Shown here piece by piece: positions 1 through 10,122 of a DNA stretch of 64,000 bases. Positions within the stretch are counted from its first letter, which is position 1. The number at the start of each line of letters is the position of its first letter. The notes under the pieces are model-generated. The model saw only the letters and a program-made list of their open reading frames with translations. It did not search any database and was not told where the DNA came from. Location of the stretch: NCBI GenBank assembly GCA_026874595.1, contig CM049307.1, positions 6,225,579 through 6,289,578 on the forward strand, given 5' to 3'. Made by a program: the position numbers and the translations under genes. This DNA is from Sipunculus nudus (Eukaryota > Annelida > Sipuncula > Golfingiida > Sipunculidae).

Positions 1-896
1 GCAAATCCAAAGAACAATGTCAACATGCTCTGGACGAATTTCTGAAAGTTTGTGCCTCACTAGGTGTGCCTATTGCTAGAGAAAAGACTATGGGGCCCAC
101 CAGCACACTGTCCTTTTTAGGCATAGAGCTAGATACAGTGCAACAAGTGGCCCGGCTTCCACAGGACAAGTTAGAAAAATGCAGGGACATTATTGTTTCT
201 CTACTAGCCAAGAAAAAAGCAACCTTAAAGTCCCTTCAATCCCTAATTGGTGTTTTAAATTTCGCTACCAGCGTCGTTCCGGGTAGACCATTTCTACGCA
301 GGCTTATAGACCTCACTATGGGCCTAAGAAAACCCTTCCATAAAGTAAAACTGGCAAGAGAGGCAAAAAATGATCTCAAAATGTGGCTAACATTCCTCGA
401 AAAATATAATGGGAAAAGTTTTTTCCGTACAGGCTATGTTCTCAGTTCAAAACATTTGAACCTGTTCACTGATGCTGCACAGCAGTTTGGCTTTGCAGCC
501 ATCCTGGGTCCTAGCTGGTTCTATGGCCCTTGGCCCCAAGAATGGAAGACGTATAATATAGTGGTCTTGGAACTGCTACCTATTGTGCTGGCTATGGAAG
601 TGTGGGGTCCACAGTTAGCAAACAAACAAATCTGCTTGCACACCGATAACATGGCCCTCGTTCACATCCTTAATAAACAAACATCGAAGGACAAGAAAAC
701 AATGATTCTGGTTAGACGGATGGTATTAACTTGCCTAAAACACAACATTTTCTTCAGAGCCGAACATATTGCTGGATCAAAAAACTTGCTAGCAGACTGT
801 CTTTCTCGTTTCCAGGTGGACAAATTCCGACGAGAAAGTCAGAATATGGAAGCTTCCCCCACTCCGTATCCTCCATTGCCACCATCTCTAACCTGA
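1..896 (+). CDS. RT C-terminal part and RNase H of a DIRS/Ngaro-like retrotransposon (5' truncated by window)
   Basis: The frame used by the ATG at 66 ends in TGA at 894-896; the true start lies before the window and I have not checked that the frame is open to position 1. Around residues 15-25 (counted from the ATG at 66) is the LSFLGIELD-type end of a reverse transcriptase palm, followed by a connection region. The RNase H part then shows acidic residues in the expected order: D136 in LFTDAA, E169 in VLELLP, D194 in HTDN and D244 in LLADCLSR. That last motif is typical of DIRS-group RNase H. In these elements RT-RH copies the element RNA, and a tyrosine recombinase, not a DDE integrase, inserts the product. 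Here the next frame is such a recombinase, overlapping this one by 166 nt. No internal stop is seen in the visible part. The assignment to DIRS-group is firm; DIRS versus Ngaro versus PAT subtype is not resolved. Confidence 0.85.
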   Translation, partial: KSKEQCQHALDEFLKVCASLGVPIAREKTMGPTSTLSFLGIELDTVQQVARLPQDKLEKCRDIIVSLLAKKKATLKSLQSLIGVLNFATSVVPGRPFLRRLIDLTMGLRKPFHKVKLAREAKNDLKMWLTFLEKYNGKSFFRTGYVLSSKHLNLFTDAAQQFGFAAILGPSWFYGPWPQEWKTYNIVVLELLPIVLAMEVWGPQLANKQICLHTDNMALVHILNKQTSKDKKTMILVRRMVLTCLKHNIFFRAEHIAGSKNLLADCLSRFQVDKFRRESQNMEASPTPYPPLPPSLT

Positions 897-1804
897 GGGC
901 AGCTGGCACACACCTAGTAAAACAGAGCTTGGCTAAATCCACTGAAGGCGCTTATGCCAGTGTGTGGAAAAAACTTAGAACATTTTGCAATGAAATAGGC
1001 AAACCTGAAAAAGCTTCGCCACCTGTCAACCCTGCAACAGTCTTTTTGTTTCTAACCAGCCTCTTCACTACAAAAGGAGTCCTGGGAAGCTCACTTTTAA
1101 CCTATTCTTCGGCGATAGCATATGTCCACAAGATCCGTTCATTGCCTGACCCGACAGAGTCCCTTGCAGTTAAAAGACTGTTACTAGGCGCTAAGAAGTG
1201 CCGTCCATCAAAAGACATTAGGCTTCCAATTACAGCCAGCATTCTCAATCGGTTATGTAACTCCCTACAAGGACTTTCCTACTATGATAGAACAATGCTG
1301 CGGGCCTTATTTATAGTCTGTTTTCATGGGTTTTTCAGGGTTGGGGAGCTTGTTGCACGATCAAAGGACAGTAAGTTAACCGTGGTGCAGTTGAGGGATG
1401 TAAAGTGTTTGGGAAAATCAGCTAGGGTATACGTTATAGAAATTCTCATTAGGTGTGCAAAAAATTTACAGGCTGGTAGCCTAGATAAAGTAAGTCTTCG
1501 AAAGCGCGACAAGATGTGTCCAGTAAGAGCTATAACTGAATTCCTTAAGCTTCGGGGCAGCAGTCCAGGTCCATTATTTAGCTACCCAGGCGGAACGCCA
1601 TTTTTAAGGTCAAAATTTGATAGTTCATTAAAAACAGCCGTGACACAAGCAGGGTTGCATGGTTGTTACTCAGGTCATTCATTTCGAATTGGAGCAGCAA
1701 CAGAGGCTGCAGCAAACGGGCTATCTGACTCTCAGATCAGAGACATGGGTAGATGGCGTTCAAACGCTTTCCGCGCCTACATAAGAACGCATTCCTTACA
1801 GTAA
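731..1804 (+). CDS. Tyrosine recombinase of the DIRS/Ngaro-like element
   Basis: The frame encodes 357 residues from the first ATG. The conserved part begins near residue 56, so the first 50 residues, which overlap the RNase H frame, may be untranslated or reached by frameshift or reinitiation. The catalytic set of the phage-integrase fold is visible: R203 in FFRVGEL, H316-x-x-R319 in GHSFRIG, W342 in DMGRW and nucleophile Y350 in AYIRT, eight residues before the stop. The N-terminal half (LAKSTEGAYASVWKKL) resembles the core-binding, SAM-like domain. The protein would insert a circular cDNA by strand exchange without a target duplication. The frame is uninterrupted with all catalytic residues kept, so the copy looks young. 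A Crypton YR is an alternative, but the adjoining RT-RNase H argues against it. Confidence 0.9.
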   Translation: MPKTQHFLQSRTYCWIKKLASRLSFSFPGGQIPTRKSEYGSFPHSVSSIATISNLRAAGTHLVKQSLAKSTEGAYASVWKKLRTFCNEIGKPEKASPPVNPATVFLFLTSLFTTKGVLGSSLLTYSSAIAYVHKIRSLPDPTESLAVKRLLLGAKKCRPSKDIRLPITASILNRLCNSLQGLSYYDRTMLRALFIVCFHGFFRVGELVARSKDSKLTVVQLRDVKCLGKSARVYVIEILIRCAKNLQAGSLDKVSLRKRDKMCPVRAITEFLKLRGSSPGPLFSYPGGTPFLRSKFDSSLKTAVTQAGLHGCYSGHSFRIGAATEAAANGLSDSQIRDMGRWRSNAFRAYIRTHSLQ

Positions 1805-2082
1805 GTGAGCTATGATCCCTTAGCTTTATCTGAATAAAATCATAGCCAAAAGTGTAAGATAGGAAGTAGCATAGTCCGATGTTGCATTGCTAAGCAGGTG
1901 TAACCGAGAGTGGACATTTGCACAGTATGCAGTGTATTAAAGAGTTTACATATTTAACAGAGCTTAACAGTGTCTCAACACGTTACTTATTAGTAGCTTC
2001 AGGTATCCCTTCAGTCTCAGGTGGCCAGGCATGGTGCTTGTTGGTAGCTTTAACAGGGTATTCTTCAGTCTCAGGTACTAGG
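1805..2082 (+). other. 3' untranslated part of the DIRS/Ngaro-like element
   Basis: Non-coding stretch between the recombinase stop and the clear tandem repeats. It contains a degenerate early version of the repeat core (GTAACCGAGAGTGGACATTTGC near 1900), so the repeated terminal structure probably starts here. No gene seen. Confidence 0.55.
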
Positions 2083-2575
2083 CAGGTGCACCCGAGAGCG
2101 GGCACTTGCAAAGTATACACGTAAATAGCTCAGATGAATAAACATTTAGTTGTTGGGCAGCTAAGTGCATTTTCCTATCCCAGGTAGATAGGCAAGTGTA
2201 CCCGAGAGTGGATACTTGCATCACTGCCATCAGTTTAAGTAGAACGATAACACCAGGTGCACCCGAGAGCGGGCACTTGCAAAGTGTACATGTAAATAGC
2301 GCAGATGAATAAACATTTAGTTTGGGCAGCTGAGTGCATTTTTCTATCCAAGGTAGCTAGGCAAGTGTACCTGAGAGTGGATACTTGCATCAGTTTAAGT
2401 AGAACGATAACACCAGGTGCACCCGAGAGTGGGCACTTGCAAAGTGTACATGTAAATAGCCCAGATGAATAAACATTTAGTTGTTGGGCAGCTTAGTGCA
2501 TTTGTCTATCCCAGGTAGCTAGGCAAGTGTACCCGGGAGTGGATACTTGCATCAGTTAAAGTAGAACGATAGAAT
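2083..2575 (+). repeat. Tandem terminal repeats of the DIRS/Ngaro-like element, about 3 copies of 160-171 bp
   Basis: Units start at 2083, 2254 and 2414, each opening with CAGGTGCACCCGAGAG. Each unit has a second related half (GCAAGTGTACCCGAGAGTGG at about 2192, 2361 and 2523), so the core GTGYACCCGAGAGYGG occurs about six times. Ngaro and PAT elements carry split direct repeats (A1, then B1-A2-B2) downstream of the recombinase, used to complete the cDNA circle; the position and style fit. No A1 copy can be seen because the 5' end is outside the window. Confidence 0.7.
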
Positions 2576-2750
2576 CGGGTAACACATTATTCCAGCATTG
2601 TCTTAAGCTCAGTAGGAATGGGTACCATATTAAAAGACATCTTAAAAACACCTGGTCTATGATTGTTTCCTCACCACTTTATCGACATTATGGCTTGTCT
2701 ATGCTTTATATAATACTTGTAATACACAGGACAATAATAAAGTGAAGCCA

Positions 2751-2978
2751 GGCAGGCCAATAAAGGCTCTAGGATGGGGGGAGATCGCCAAAATAAAAAG
2801 TATTTTGACGATCGGTGGCCGTTTTGGTTTCCCCATCTTTGCATTCTTCTTTTGGTATCAGAATAAAAGGTCTTTGGGGACTGCCAAGAGGCGGTCCAAA
2901 ATTTTTCCCACAAGACGGGAGTGTTGTTTTACTGAGTGAATGCGAATGCAAACTGAGCTAGAGCCTTTATTGCCCTGC
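2751..2978. repeat. Inverted-repeat unit with 22-bp ends
   Basis: GGCAGGCCAATAAAGGCTCT near 2752 is matched in inverted orientation by AGAGCCTTTATTGCCCTGCC ending at 2978, with one mismatch. The enclosed sequence overlaps the first copy of a 201-bp direct repeat. It could be a small inverted-repeat element; no target duplication was identified. Confidence 0.5.
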
Positions 2979-3024
2979 CTATCTCCCTCAGCCACATGCT
3001 AAAACTAAAAAGGCAGACCCATAA
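2824..3024 (+). repeat. 201-bp direct repeat, copy 1
   Basis: Nearly identical to 3700-3900 (constant offset of 876 bp; only two or so substitutions noticed, in the GACTGCC/GACCGCC and GGTCCAAA/GGTCAAAA segments). It contains an AATAAAAGG motif. It does not begin with TG or end with CA, so it is not a standard LTR. Confidence 0.8.
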
Positions 3025-3699
3025 TTACAATTATTGAACAGAGGTCAATAAGCTTTTTATGGGTCGACTGGTAGTCCATACTCCAGCAGATAATTGTTCA
3101 AATTATCCGCTTGAAGTAGTCCGGTTACATATGATGTATCCTGTTGCTACTGCCAGCCGTCTGGGCCAATCACGCTCTGGTACTACTTTTCTTCCGCGGT
3201 CGCAGTACCGCTGTTATGCATAACAATAAATAGGGGGAGGCCGGGTGGGACGGCAACATTTTTTCCACAACTGCTGATTGACAACAAGTTTACATTTTGA
3301 TATTCCCACCTCCATCCCCTGCTATCCTCCAGAGCTGTTGTAATTGGTTACAGTTGGTTAACGTTATTTCTGGTACAGAAGGTGATACAGTGTATGTCAT
3401 GTATAAGGTCTTCTATTCTGGTACTTGCTGTCTAGTGGGCTGTATATGTCGAGTGACGCATGGTGAAGTGCTAACATTTAAACTGCCACAAGAAATGATA
3501 GGCATATATGTATGGACTTTTAACAACAAGGCCAAAAATAAGAGGACAATTTTGAGGCGCATTTTATTCACAATGGTAAAACAGTCTTGCATACATTTCT
3601 ATGGACTCGTATGAGCCTCATATAGAGGACATTGCTATGACATGATCGTTCAAAATGTAATGGCTTACTATATATTTGTTGATGTTGTTTGATGGGGCC
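3025..3699. other. Unassigned spacer between the 201-bp direct repeats
   Basis: About 675 bp with no recognisable coding sequence. The longest frame, 3297-3614 plus, matches nothing I know. The GC-rich AATAAATAGGGGGAGGCCG segment near 3225 differs from the AT-rich surroundings and may be an element boundary or old promoter; this is not supported further. Confidence 0.35.
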
Positions 3700-3900
3700 T
3701 TGGTTTCCCCATCTTTGCATTCTTCTTTTGGTATCAGAATAAAAGGTCTTTGGGGACCGCCAAGAGGCGGTCAAAAATTTTTCCCACAAGACGGGAGTGT
3801 TGTTTTACTGAGTGAATGCGAATGCAAACTGAGCTAGAGCCTTTATTGCCCTGCCTATCTCCCTCAGCCACATGCTAAAACTAAAAAGGCAGACCCATAA
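3700..3900 (+). repeat. 201-bp direct repeat, copy 2
   Basis: Second copy of the repeat at 2824-3024. It runs straight into the 42-48 bp minisatellite at its 3' end, whereas copy 1 runs into unrelated AT-rich sequence. Confidence 0.8.
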
Positions 3901-3906
3901 ACTCTA

Positions 3907-4220
3907 CAACAGCCCAGACACACACATCAGGGCACAGGTATTTGTCAACTCTGCACGGCCCAGAAACACATCAGGGCACAGGTATTTGGTAACTTTTCTC
4001 AGCTCAGACACAAACACCAGGGCACAGGTATTTGTTTACTCCTCACAACCGAGACACATCAGGGCACAGGTATTTGTTAACTCCTCACAGCCCAGACACA
4101 CATCAGGGCACAGGTATTTGTTTACTTTTCACAGCCCAGACACAAACACATCAGGGCACAGGTATTTGTTAACTCTTCACAGCCCAGACACACACATCAG
4201 GGCACAGGTAATTGTTAACT
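3907..4220 (+). repeat. Minisatellite, 7 imperfect copies of 42-48 bp
   Basis: Each unit contains CATCAGGGCACAGGTATTTG followed by an AACTC-CACAGCCCAGACAC segment. Length changes come mainly from CA-dinucleotide gain or loss in the ACACACATC part. A plus-strand open frame of 116 codons runs through the array because the stops are avoided, but it is a by-product of the repeat. Confidence 0.9.
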
Positions 4221-4465
4221 AATCTCAACCAGACTTCAAATTTACAATGTATTTCTGATTCTTCCATGACATTGACTTTAATACATAGAACTTTCTCATA
4301 TTGCATGATTTTCTTAGTGCATAATATAGGCAAAGTATTCATTTAAGATTTTAAGGATATCTGTGAGACCCCATTTGGTTTTATCATTTACATGGAATTT
4401 CTCTTATGAAATTTATATGTTTTAATGCTTCCTGTGTCCTTCCATTGTTATAAAATTAATCTAAA

Positions 4466-4650
4466 CAGCAAATCCCACAACCCCAAAAAGAGCAATTTAA
4501 ATGTATGAGTACTGTAATACCTCACTTATATGCCAGATTCTTTTATGGCCAAGCAAATCCCACTTCTGTAATTTTCCATAAAAAGAGTAATTTAAATAAA
4601 TCAGTACTGTAATACCTCACTGATATGCCAGATTCTTTTACAGCCAAGTC
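4466..4650 (+). repeat. Imperfect tandem duplication of about 86-110 bp
   Basis: Two copies share GCAAATCCCAC, AAAAAGAGYAATTTAA, AGTACTGTAATACCTCACT and ATATGCCAGATTCTTTTA in the same order, separated by about 86 to 110 bp because of small indels. Confidence 0.75.
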
Positions 4651-4683
4651 CATGAGTGTTCTTATCTGTCTATTTTGACCTAG

Positions 4684-4835
4684 GTTATTTGCCGAACTTG
4701 CCGTCTGACTATCACCATCTGTTGTGCGATCAAAAGGTGTTGTATGACCCTGAACATTTTCTAGGCCATAGTATACCAGACAAAAATGGAATGATAATTC
4801 ATTATTATCTGCCCAGTGGTATATTAAAATACTGG
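4684..4835 (+). CDS. Possible internal exon, product unknown
   Basis: A CTAG acceptor after a pyrimidine-rich stretch (TCTATTTTGACCTAG, ending 4683) opens an uninterrupted frame with a protein-like composition (LPSDYHHLLCDQ, LYDPEHFLGH). It ends at a possible GTATAC donor at 4836. It could be an upstream exon of the helical-repeat gene at 10,123 onward on the same strand, but the end phase (0) does not join directly to that exon, which needs two preceding bases, so another exon or donor would be required. I recognise no family. It is equally possibly chance coding in AT-rich DNA. Confidence 0.25.
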
Positions 4836-4934
4836 GTATACCATAACAGTTTCTTCATTCATTGTTAAATGCTATATCAGATCTTGTTTTGTAAATTACT
4901 ATGATGATCACCTATGGGTTTGAGGAATGTCCAA

Positions 4935-5034
4935 CAGTTCGTACCTCTGCCAGTTTGTACCTCCGCCAGTCCGTACCTTGACACTTCGTACCTCTACTAC
5001 TTCGTACCGCTTCCACGTCGTACCTATCTCTACC
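4935..5034 (-). repeat. Left cluster of six 16-bp TTCGTACC-type repeats
   Basis: Six consecutive units of about 16 bp, consensus ACTTCGTACCTCTNCC. The same motif in reverse orientation (GGTACGAAGT) forms a second six-unit cluster at 9,938-10,035. The pair may be the repeated inverted termini of a 5.1-kb element. Confidence 0.75.
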
Positions 5035-5158
5035 TGTCCTCAACAGAGGTTAACTAGAAATCAAAGTAACACTTACGAATGCCTGGTTAAGTGTATTTTC
5101 ATGTAACCAATAATAATTTTACCTATTTTAATGTAGTACTCTGTCTGTCTGTCTCACT

Positions 5159-5159
<1 letters not shown>

Positions 5160-5233
<74 letters not shown>
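5160..5233. repeat. Compound microsatellite (CT)n(CA)n
   Basis: About 22 CT units followed directly by about 14 CA units, preceded by a short CTGT run. Simple-sequence repeat. Confidence 0.97.
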
Positions 5234-5236
<3 letters not shown>

Positions 5237-7400
5237 GATGCAATGAAACGAACAATATTCACGTGGAGGGCTATATTAAGGATTTATTTTATTTTTATAT
5301 TTTTAAGTCTTGAAGTACTTGAGTCTCAGGACCTATGCACAGTATTCATTTGTATTCATAATGACTGCAGACAGGATCTGAATTGATAATTTCTACCATA
5401 ACGTGAACAAATATATATACAGCGTTTATTATGAGGCCATCCGACCGAGTATGTAGTACCTAGTGTCAAAGACTATCAATTCTCTGGCCCATATGTAATT
5501 TGCCACCCATTAAACTTTCAGGCTTAAACGTATACACTATGTTTCCATAAATTAATATCGCAAAGATAAAGTAATACTAAAGAGCGTTTCCATAAACGCC
5601 TGGGCGAACCAAGGCCGTCCTAACATTATAATGGACCTAGGGCGAGGCAATAGGTCCCGCCCCTCATTCAACTCCCCCCCCCCCCCCCCCCGACTACTCA
5701 TGCATGATTGTAACCTTCTAAATTGCACTTAGTAGAAACGGTAAGACGGTCAACGCTGTGCAACAACTCAAATTTTGTAATGTAAAATCACAACGCGTTT
5801 TCAACAGATCTACGCATAAAATCTTTATTTGTTCATGTTACAGAAGAGAATCTACAGAATCGTAAAGTGTCTAGTACATAAATGTTAATAAATTACTACC
5901 AACACGAATCGATTATTGATTAAGGATTAATAATGCTTGTCTGGTATAAGTAACATTCTGAGTCAAGTTCGATTCTTGGTCAAGCTAACTTGTCTGTCCC
6001 TATCCAATGAAGCGCGCCTCAAGCAAATTTTGAGCAAATTAATTATACGCCCATGCAGTGTCTGTTGTTATTAGAAATATATAACTAAGCTCTAACTATT
6101 TGTACATAATAACATATTACAACTGTAACAAGTAGAGCATATGCAAATGCATGAAGCACATCATCTCGTATAAATATAAAGGACTGATCGAAAACATGCA
6201 CACATACATATATATATTTATTAGTGATAGGAATTGGTTTTAAATTATAATCGATGACTGAACAATAAAAACATTCAATGATTGATTATTTTATTTACTT
6301 TCTATATAACCTTGAAATTCTTCTGTATACTAGTACCTAAAATATTACCCCAGTAAACATTGTTACAGTATTCATAACGAAACAAAACCATCAATCCACC
6401 CGTATATGCAAGGTGGACTTGTAGTTGCTCAACTTTTCGTTTTGAAGCTGTTTGTTAGGATTCTCTGTCAGGATTGGATTCTTTGCATGAGCATGAAAAA
6501 CTTTTTTAGTCGATTATGCAAAAAAATACAATCAATTACATTGATTTTAAGAGAAAAGGACCAACCATCGATTTAATCGATTAATCGGCACACTTATTTG
6601 CAAGTCGGTTAACAGAAAATGCCGCTTATTTGCAAGAAATTCTGAAAACCAAAACCATTTCCTATATGTTATCATCAAAAACACGCCGCATAATCGGAAG
6701 CCTCATAATCGCAAACTTCCGATTAACGCAAGGGAACATATGGGCAGAAAGGTAGTAAACTCACGTTAAATGCAAGTACTTCAATGAGTCGATGAGTAGT
6801 GTTTGTGTTATCCCAACAATGATCATTTACCGGAAGTTCAAAAGTAGCCGCTGTGATAACTGCAGGTGCACATGTGTACAAAGGACCTTAATTACCCTGT
6901 CCTCGGTGATCCAGTTCGATATGGTCACAGCACACATCTCTTTGAAGTTGGTTAACAATGGTAGGTTAAAAATACGTCACGCATATTAAACACCTTGATC
7001 ACGAAAGCAACTCTTAATTAGTAAAACGAACTTTGTGTGCTAGCTGTCCCATGGTTTGTTCCTTTAATGATACTCATAATAAAATTGTCAAAGGCTCTTA
7101 TATAAACTTACATTGTTAACCCCTTATGTTCGTTATGTCATGTCAAAACTTCTCTTCTATAAAAAAACAGCAAATTTTGAATCATGTCACTATTCAGTCA
7201 TGAGTGGCAAGCGCAAACGCAACGATCTCTACTTCTTTATCACAATACGAATAGTGTTACAAAACAAATGCTAAATTAATTAGATATTCGGTGGTCCAAT
7301 CGATCATTCGGCTTCCCCTTGCACATGATAGACGGTGAACTTCGCCTAAATGCAACTTTGGTCAATTGCAACAAATTTGCTTGACAAAAGCATCTTGCAA
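5234..7400. other. AT-rich non-coding stretch inside the TTCGTACC-bracketed segment
   Basis: No gene recognised on either strand. It holds a C homopolymer at 5673-5691 and short inverted motifs around 6,560-6,730 (ATCGATTAATCGG; CGGAAGCCTCATAATCGC with CTTCCGATTA), which may be remnants of old inverted-repeat elements. Confidence 0.5.
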
Positions 7401-7412
7401 TTAAGCGGCTTC

Positions 7413-7416
<4 letters not shown>

Positions 7417-7462
<46 letters not shown>
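7417..7462. repeat. (TA)n microsatellite
   Basis: About 22 TA units, followed by further ATATAT and TACATG interruptions to about 7495. Confidence 0.97.
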
Positions 7463-7464
<2 letters not shown>

Positions 7465-7494
7465 TCATATATATATACATGTATATATATAAAT

Positions 7495-8840
7495 ATGTAT
7501 GCATATGTGCGTAGTTTTAAATACTTAAAATACGGATGCCTTATACTTGGTGTTATTGTTATATCTGCTTTATGTGACAAGCATATGAAGTCAACGGCTC
7601 ATTTGCGTGTATTTGGTAATTACTTGGGCCTACACATTTTTTTTTCGTCTGTTGGACGTCAGACGTTTGTTACTGTTTACTCGACTAACTATGTCCTCAT
7701 TTTGAAGGGGATATGTCGTGTTCCGATGTATCAATCCGCTGTGTGTGATGTCCTCGTTTGCTCTTTATTGTACGGGTTATTTCATTATAGGTTTTCAGTG
7801 ATAAATATGGGGTTTAGTAATATATTATGTAGCTTTAGCAAATGAAATCGGCAAATGATAACATTGAAAGCAGAAATAAAGATATCCAACTATGGCAGGT
7901 TTCATGTACAGTCCGCCTTTGACACCAAATACGTGTGTATGTAAACTAGGTTTCAACGAAATTTGAACAATGTTTTTTTTTTCTGTTGGTTTTGCGTTAG
8001 GATTTTCCCAAAAGGGACATGAAAGTTGTCAATACCACTGCTCTACTGATTAGCCTGATCAGATGGGTTGTTGCCTTAGTCGATAGAATGTCAATGGCAA
8101 CGGAGGGTTGTATTGGGATCGAATGTCATCATAATTGTGTCAAATGGAACAGGATGGCATGTAACTTATACGATGACTAGCATTAATGATAAACAGGCCT
8201 GGTTTTATTTATCACCGAACACTGCATTGCCTTAATGGGGTTTTAATGAGTGAACAGGTCTGTATCTGCTGTGTGGCCAAAGAGGCCCGAAAGAATTACA
8301 TATGAGTGAAAATTGCTTGAACTTCCAGCAACTTACTGTCATTAAACAGCTTATTTCTCAACATTATTGCTTCTTCAGTATATTGCGTTTGGAAAATAAA
8401 ATAATCATATTTTGCGAATAAAATGAAAAGAAAATTGTTTATGTATCTAATCAAAACAACACTGCGCAGAAACAAATAACAAAAAACTAATATTAATATC
8501 AAGACATAACGTAAGAAATAAGCTGCAGGTTACAGTTGTGTTGTTATGTTGTTAGTTATAATATGGAACGAAAAAAATCTGAGCATAACTAGACTATGAA
8601 AAACCAAGGTTACTGCATGTGGAAAGGTACGGCAGTATAGCCGTTACAAGCTCTGTCATGTTTTATACCATATATGTACTTTTGAACCTCGAATTGATAA
8701 CCAGTTATATATTTGTATACAAAAATAAATTTATATTCAATATACACAGTGTTTTGTCTTGTATGTCATTTAATTGTACAGGAATATGTAGTCTGGTATG
8801 CTGAATTGTACATTTTTAATATGTCTCATAAATGTTTCAA
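7495..8840. other. Non-coding stretch, no gene recognised
   Basis: A 116-codon plus-strand frame (7495-7845) starts within AT-rich repeat sequence and has no recognisable motif or splice context; I treat it as chance. The rest has only short frames. Confidence 0.4.
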
Positions 8841-8842
8841 GT

Positions 8843-9160
8843 AAACATTTTCATCAACATTTAAAAAACATGTTTTTAAAATGTTTAAAAAGGTTTTGGG
8901 AACCCATTAATGCGCTCTTTGAGAAAAATGTTTTATAAATGTTTTTAAAAAATGTTTTGTTATAATATTTAAGCGCTGTTTTTGAAGATGTTTTATAAAT
9001 GTTTTTAAAATGTTTTGATAAAAATGTTCTATTGTAACATTTATGCGCCATTAGTAAAAACATTTTTAAAATATTTTTTAAAACATTTTTAAAAGATGTT
9101 CTGTTGAAACATTTATGCAACATATTGAAAATGTTTTAAAAATGTTTTGTGCTTCCTGGG
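8843..9160. repeat. Palindromic AAAATGTTTT / AACATTTTT tandem repeat
   Basis: Imperfect units of about 60-65 bp built from ATGTTTTATAAATGTTTTTAAAA and a spacer of the type TGTTRTAAYATTTATGCGC. The orientation changes near 9050, where AACATTTTTAAAA replaces TTTTAAAAATGTT, so the block is self-complementary and could fold. It resembles palindromic MITE-like repeats of invertebrate genomes. No coding content. Confidence 0.7.
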
Positions 9161-9937
9161 ATATATTGCATCCATATATATGTGACAATAGCAGTGAATA
9201 TCTAGTTAACTGAATGTATAGATAAATACAGCTTATAAGGATATGATTTACCCATTTCGGTCACACTACACATTTCGGGGGCAGAAACATTAAAATCCTA
9301 AAGGCATAATTGTATGCTGTTCTTAGCTTGTCATAAGTATAGGCCTCCTGCGCTTATTAGCAACACCACAAGCTAGAGCAACACATAGTTCCACAGTACA
9401 GTTGGAATAAATACACTCTTACATTTTTTGAATAGTGAGAAAATTAAAGTATTAATTAATGTATTAGCTTTATAATATAAAGATTCTATATAATTTGATT
9501 AAGCATGTCATTATCACCAGTCAAGTCATCAGTCATCACGTGACCCAAGTAGCTGATTTGTTTGCCAAATGACAGTTTTCACGACTAACTTGATGCGCGG
9601 ATTAAAATTATAACATTTATTGTTGACATTTATTCTTATTATTCTTAACTCATTCAAGAGCACACAATAAATCCTTTTTATAACCAGACACGTGAATGTT
9701 GTTTGCATCAATCTTGAGACACAGCACGAGAGACAGCGAAAGAGAGAGAGAGAGAGGTTTTATTTTTTTTTATTTTTAAAATATAATATATATAAAGGAA
9801 GTAAATTAACCATTTGTATGTACATTGTAAGCATGTCAGTCTTTGTAGGGTATCATTTTTTCAATAAAAAATAGTTAATTTTATATTGGAGATACTTTCA
9901 TCAATGCAACTTGCATTAATGTCACTGTGGGAACGGT
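9161..9937. other. Non-coding stretch, no gene recognised
   Basis: AT-rich sequence with a short GA run at 9738-9756. No splice-bounded coding segment seen. Confidence 0.4.
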
Positions 9938-10035
9938 TGCAGGGGTACGAAGTGGAGAGGGTACGAAGTAGTAAAGGTAGGAACTTGTAGGGGTACGAAG
10001 TTGTAAGGTACGAAGTGGAAATGGTACGAAGTAAC
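9938..10035 (+). repeat. Right cluster of TTCGTACC-type repeats (as GGTACGAAGT)
   Basis: Six units of 13-17 bp with core GGTACGAAGT, the reverse complement of the motif at 4,935-5,034. The cluster ends 88 bp before the splice acceptor of the first visible exon of the helical-repeat gene, so the bracketed 5.1-kb segment sits in its upstream intron. Confidence 0.75.
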
Positions 10036-10122
10036 CTGCTTCTGGTTTGAGGCACCTGGAGCACTTGTATGCAGACTCAACCTCCATTGCCCTTAATGTT
10101 CATTACCTTTTGTCTGTCACAG

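Noticed and set aside
3872-4222. 116-codon open frame through a repeated peptide
   Set aside because: It follows the 42-48 bp minisatellite and is open only because of its composition; there is no splice or gene context.
7495-7845. 116-codon plus-strand frame starting in the TA-rich region
   Set aside because: Starts at the edge of a microsatellite, shows no recognisable motif, and lies in a gene-free repeat-bracketed segment.
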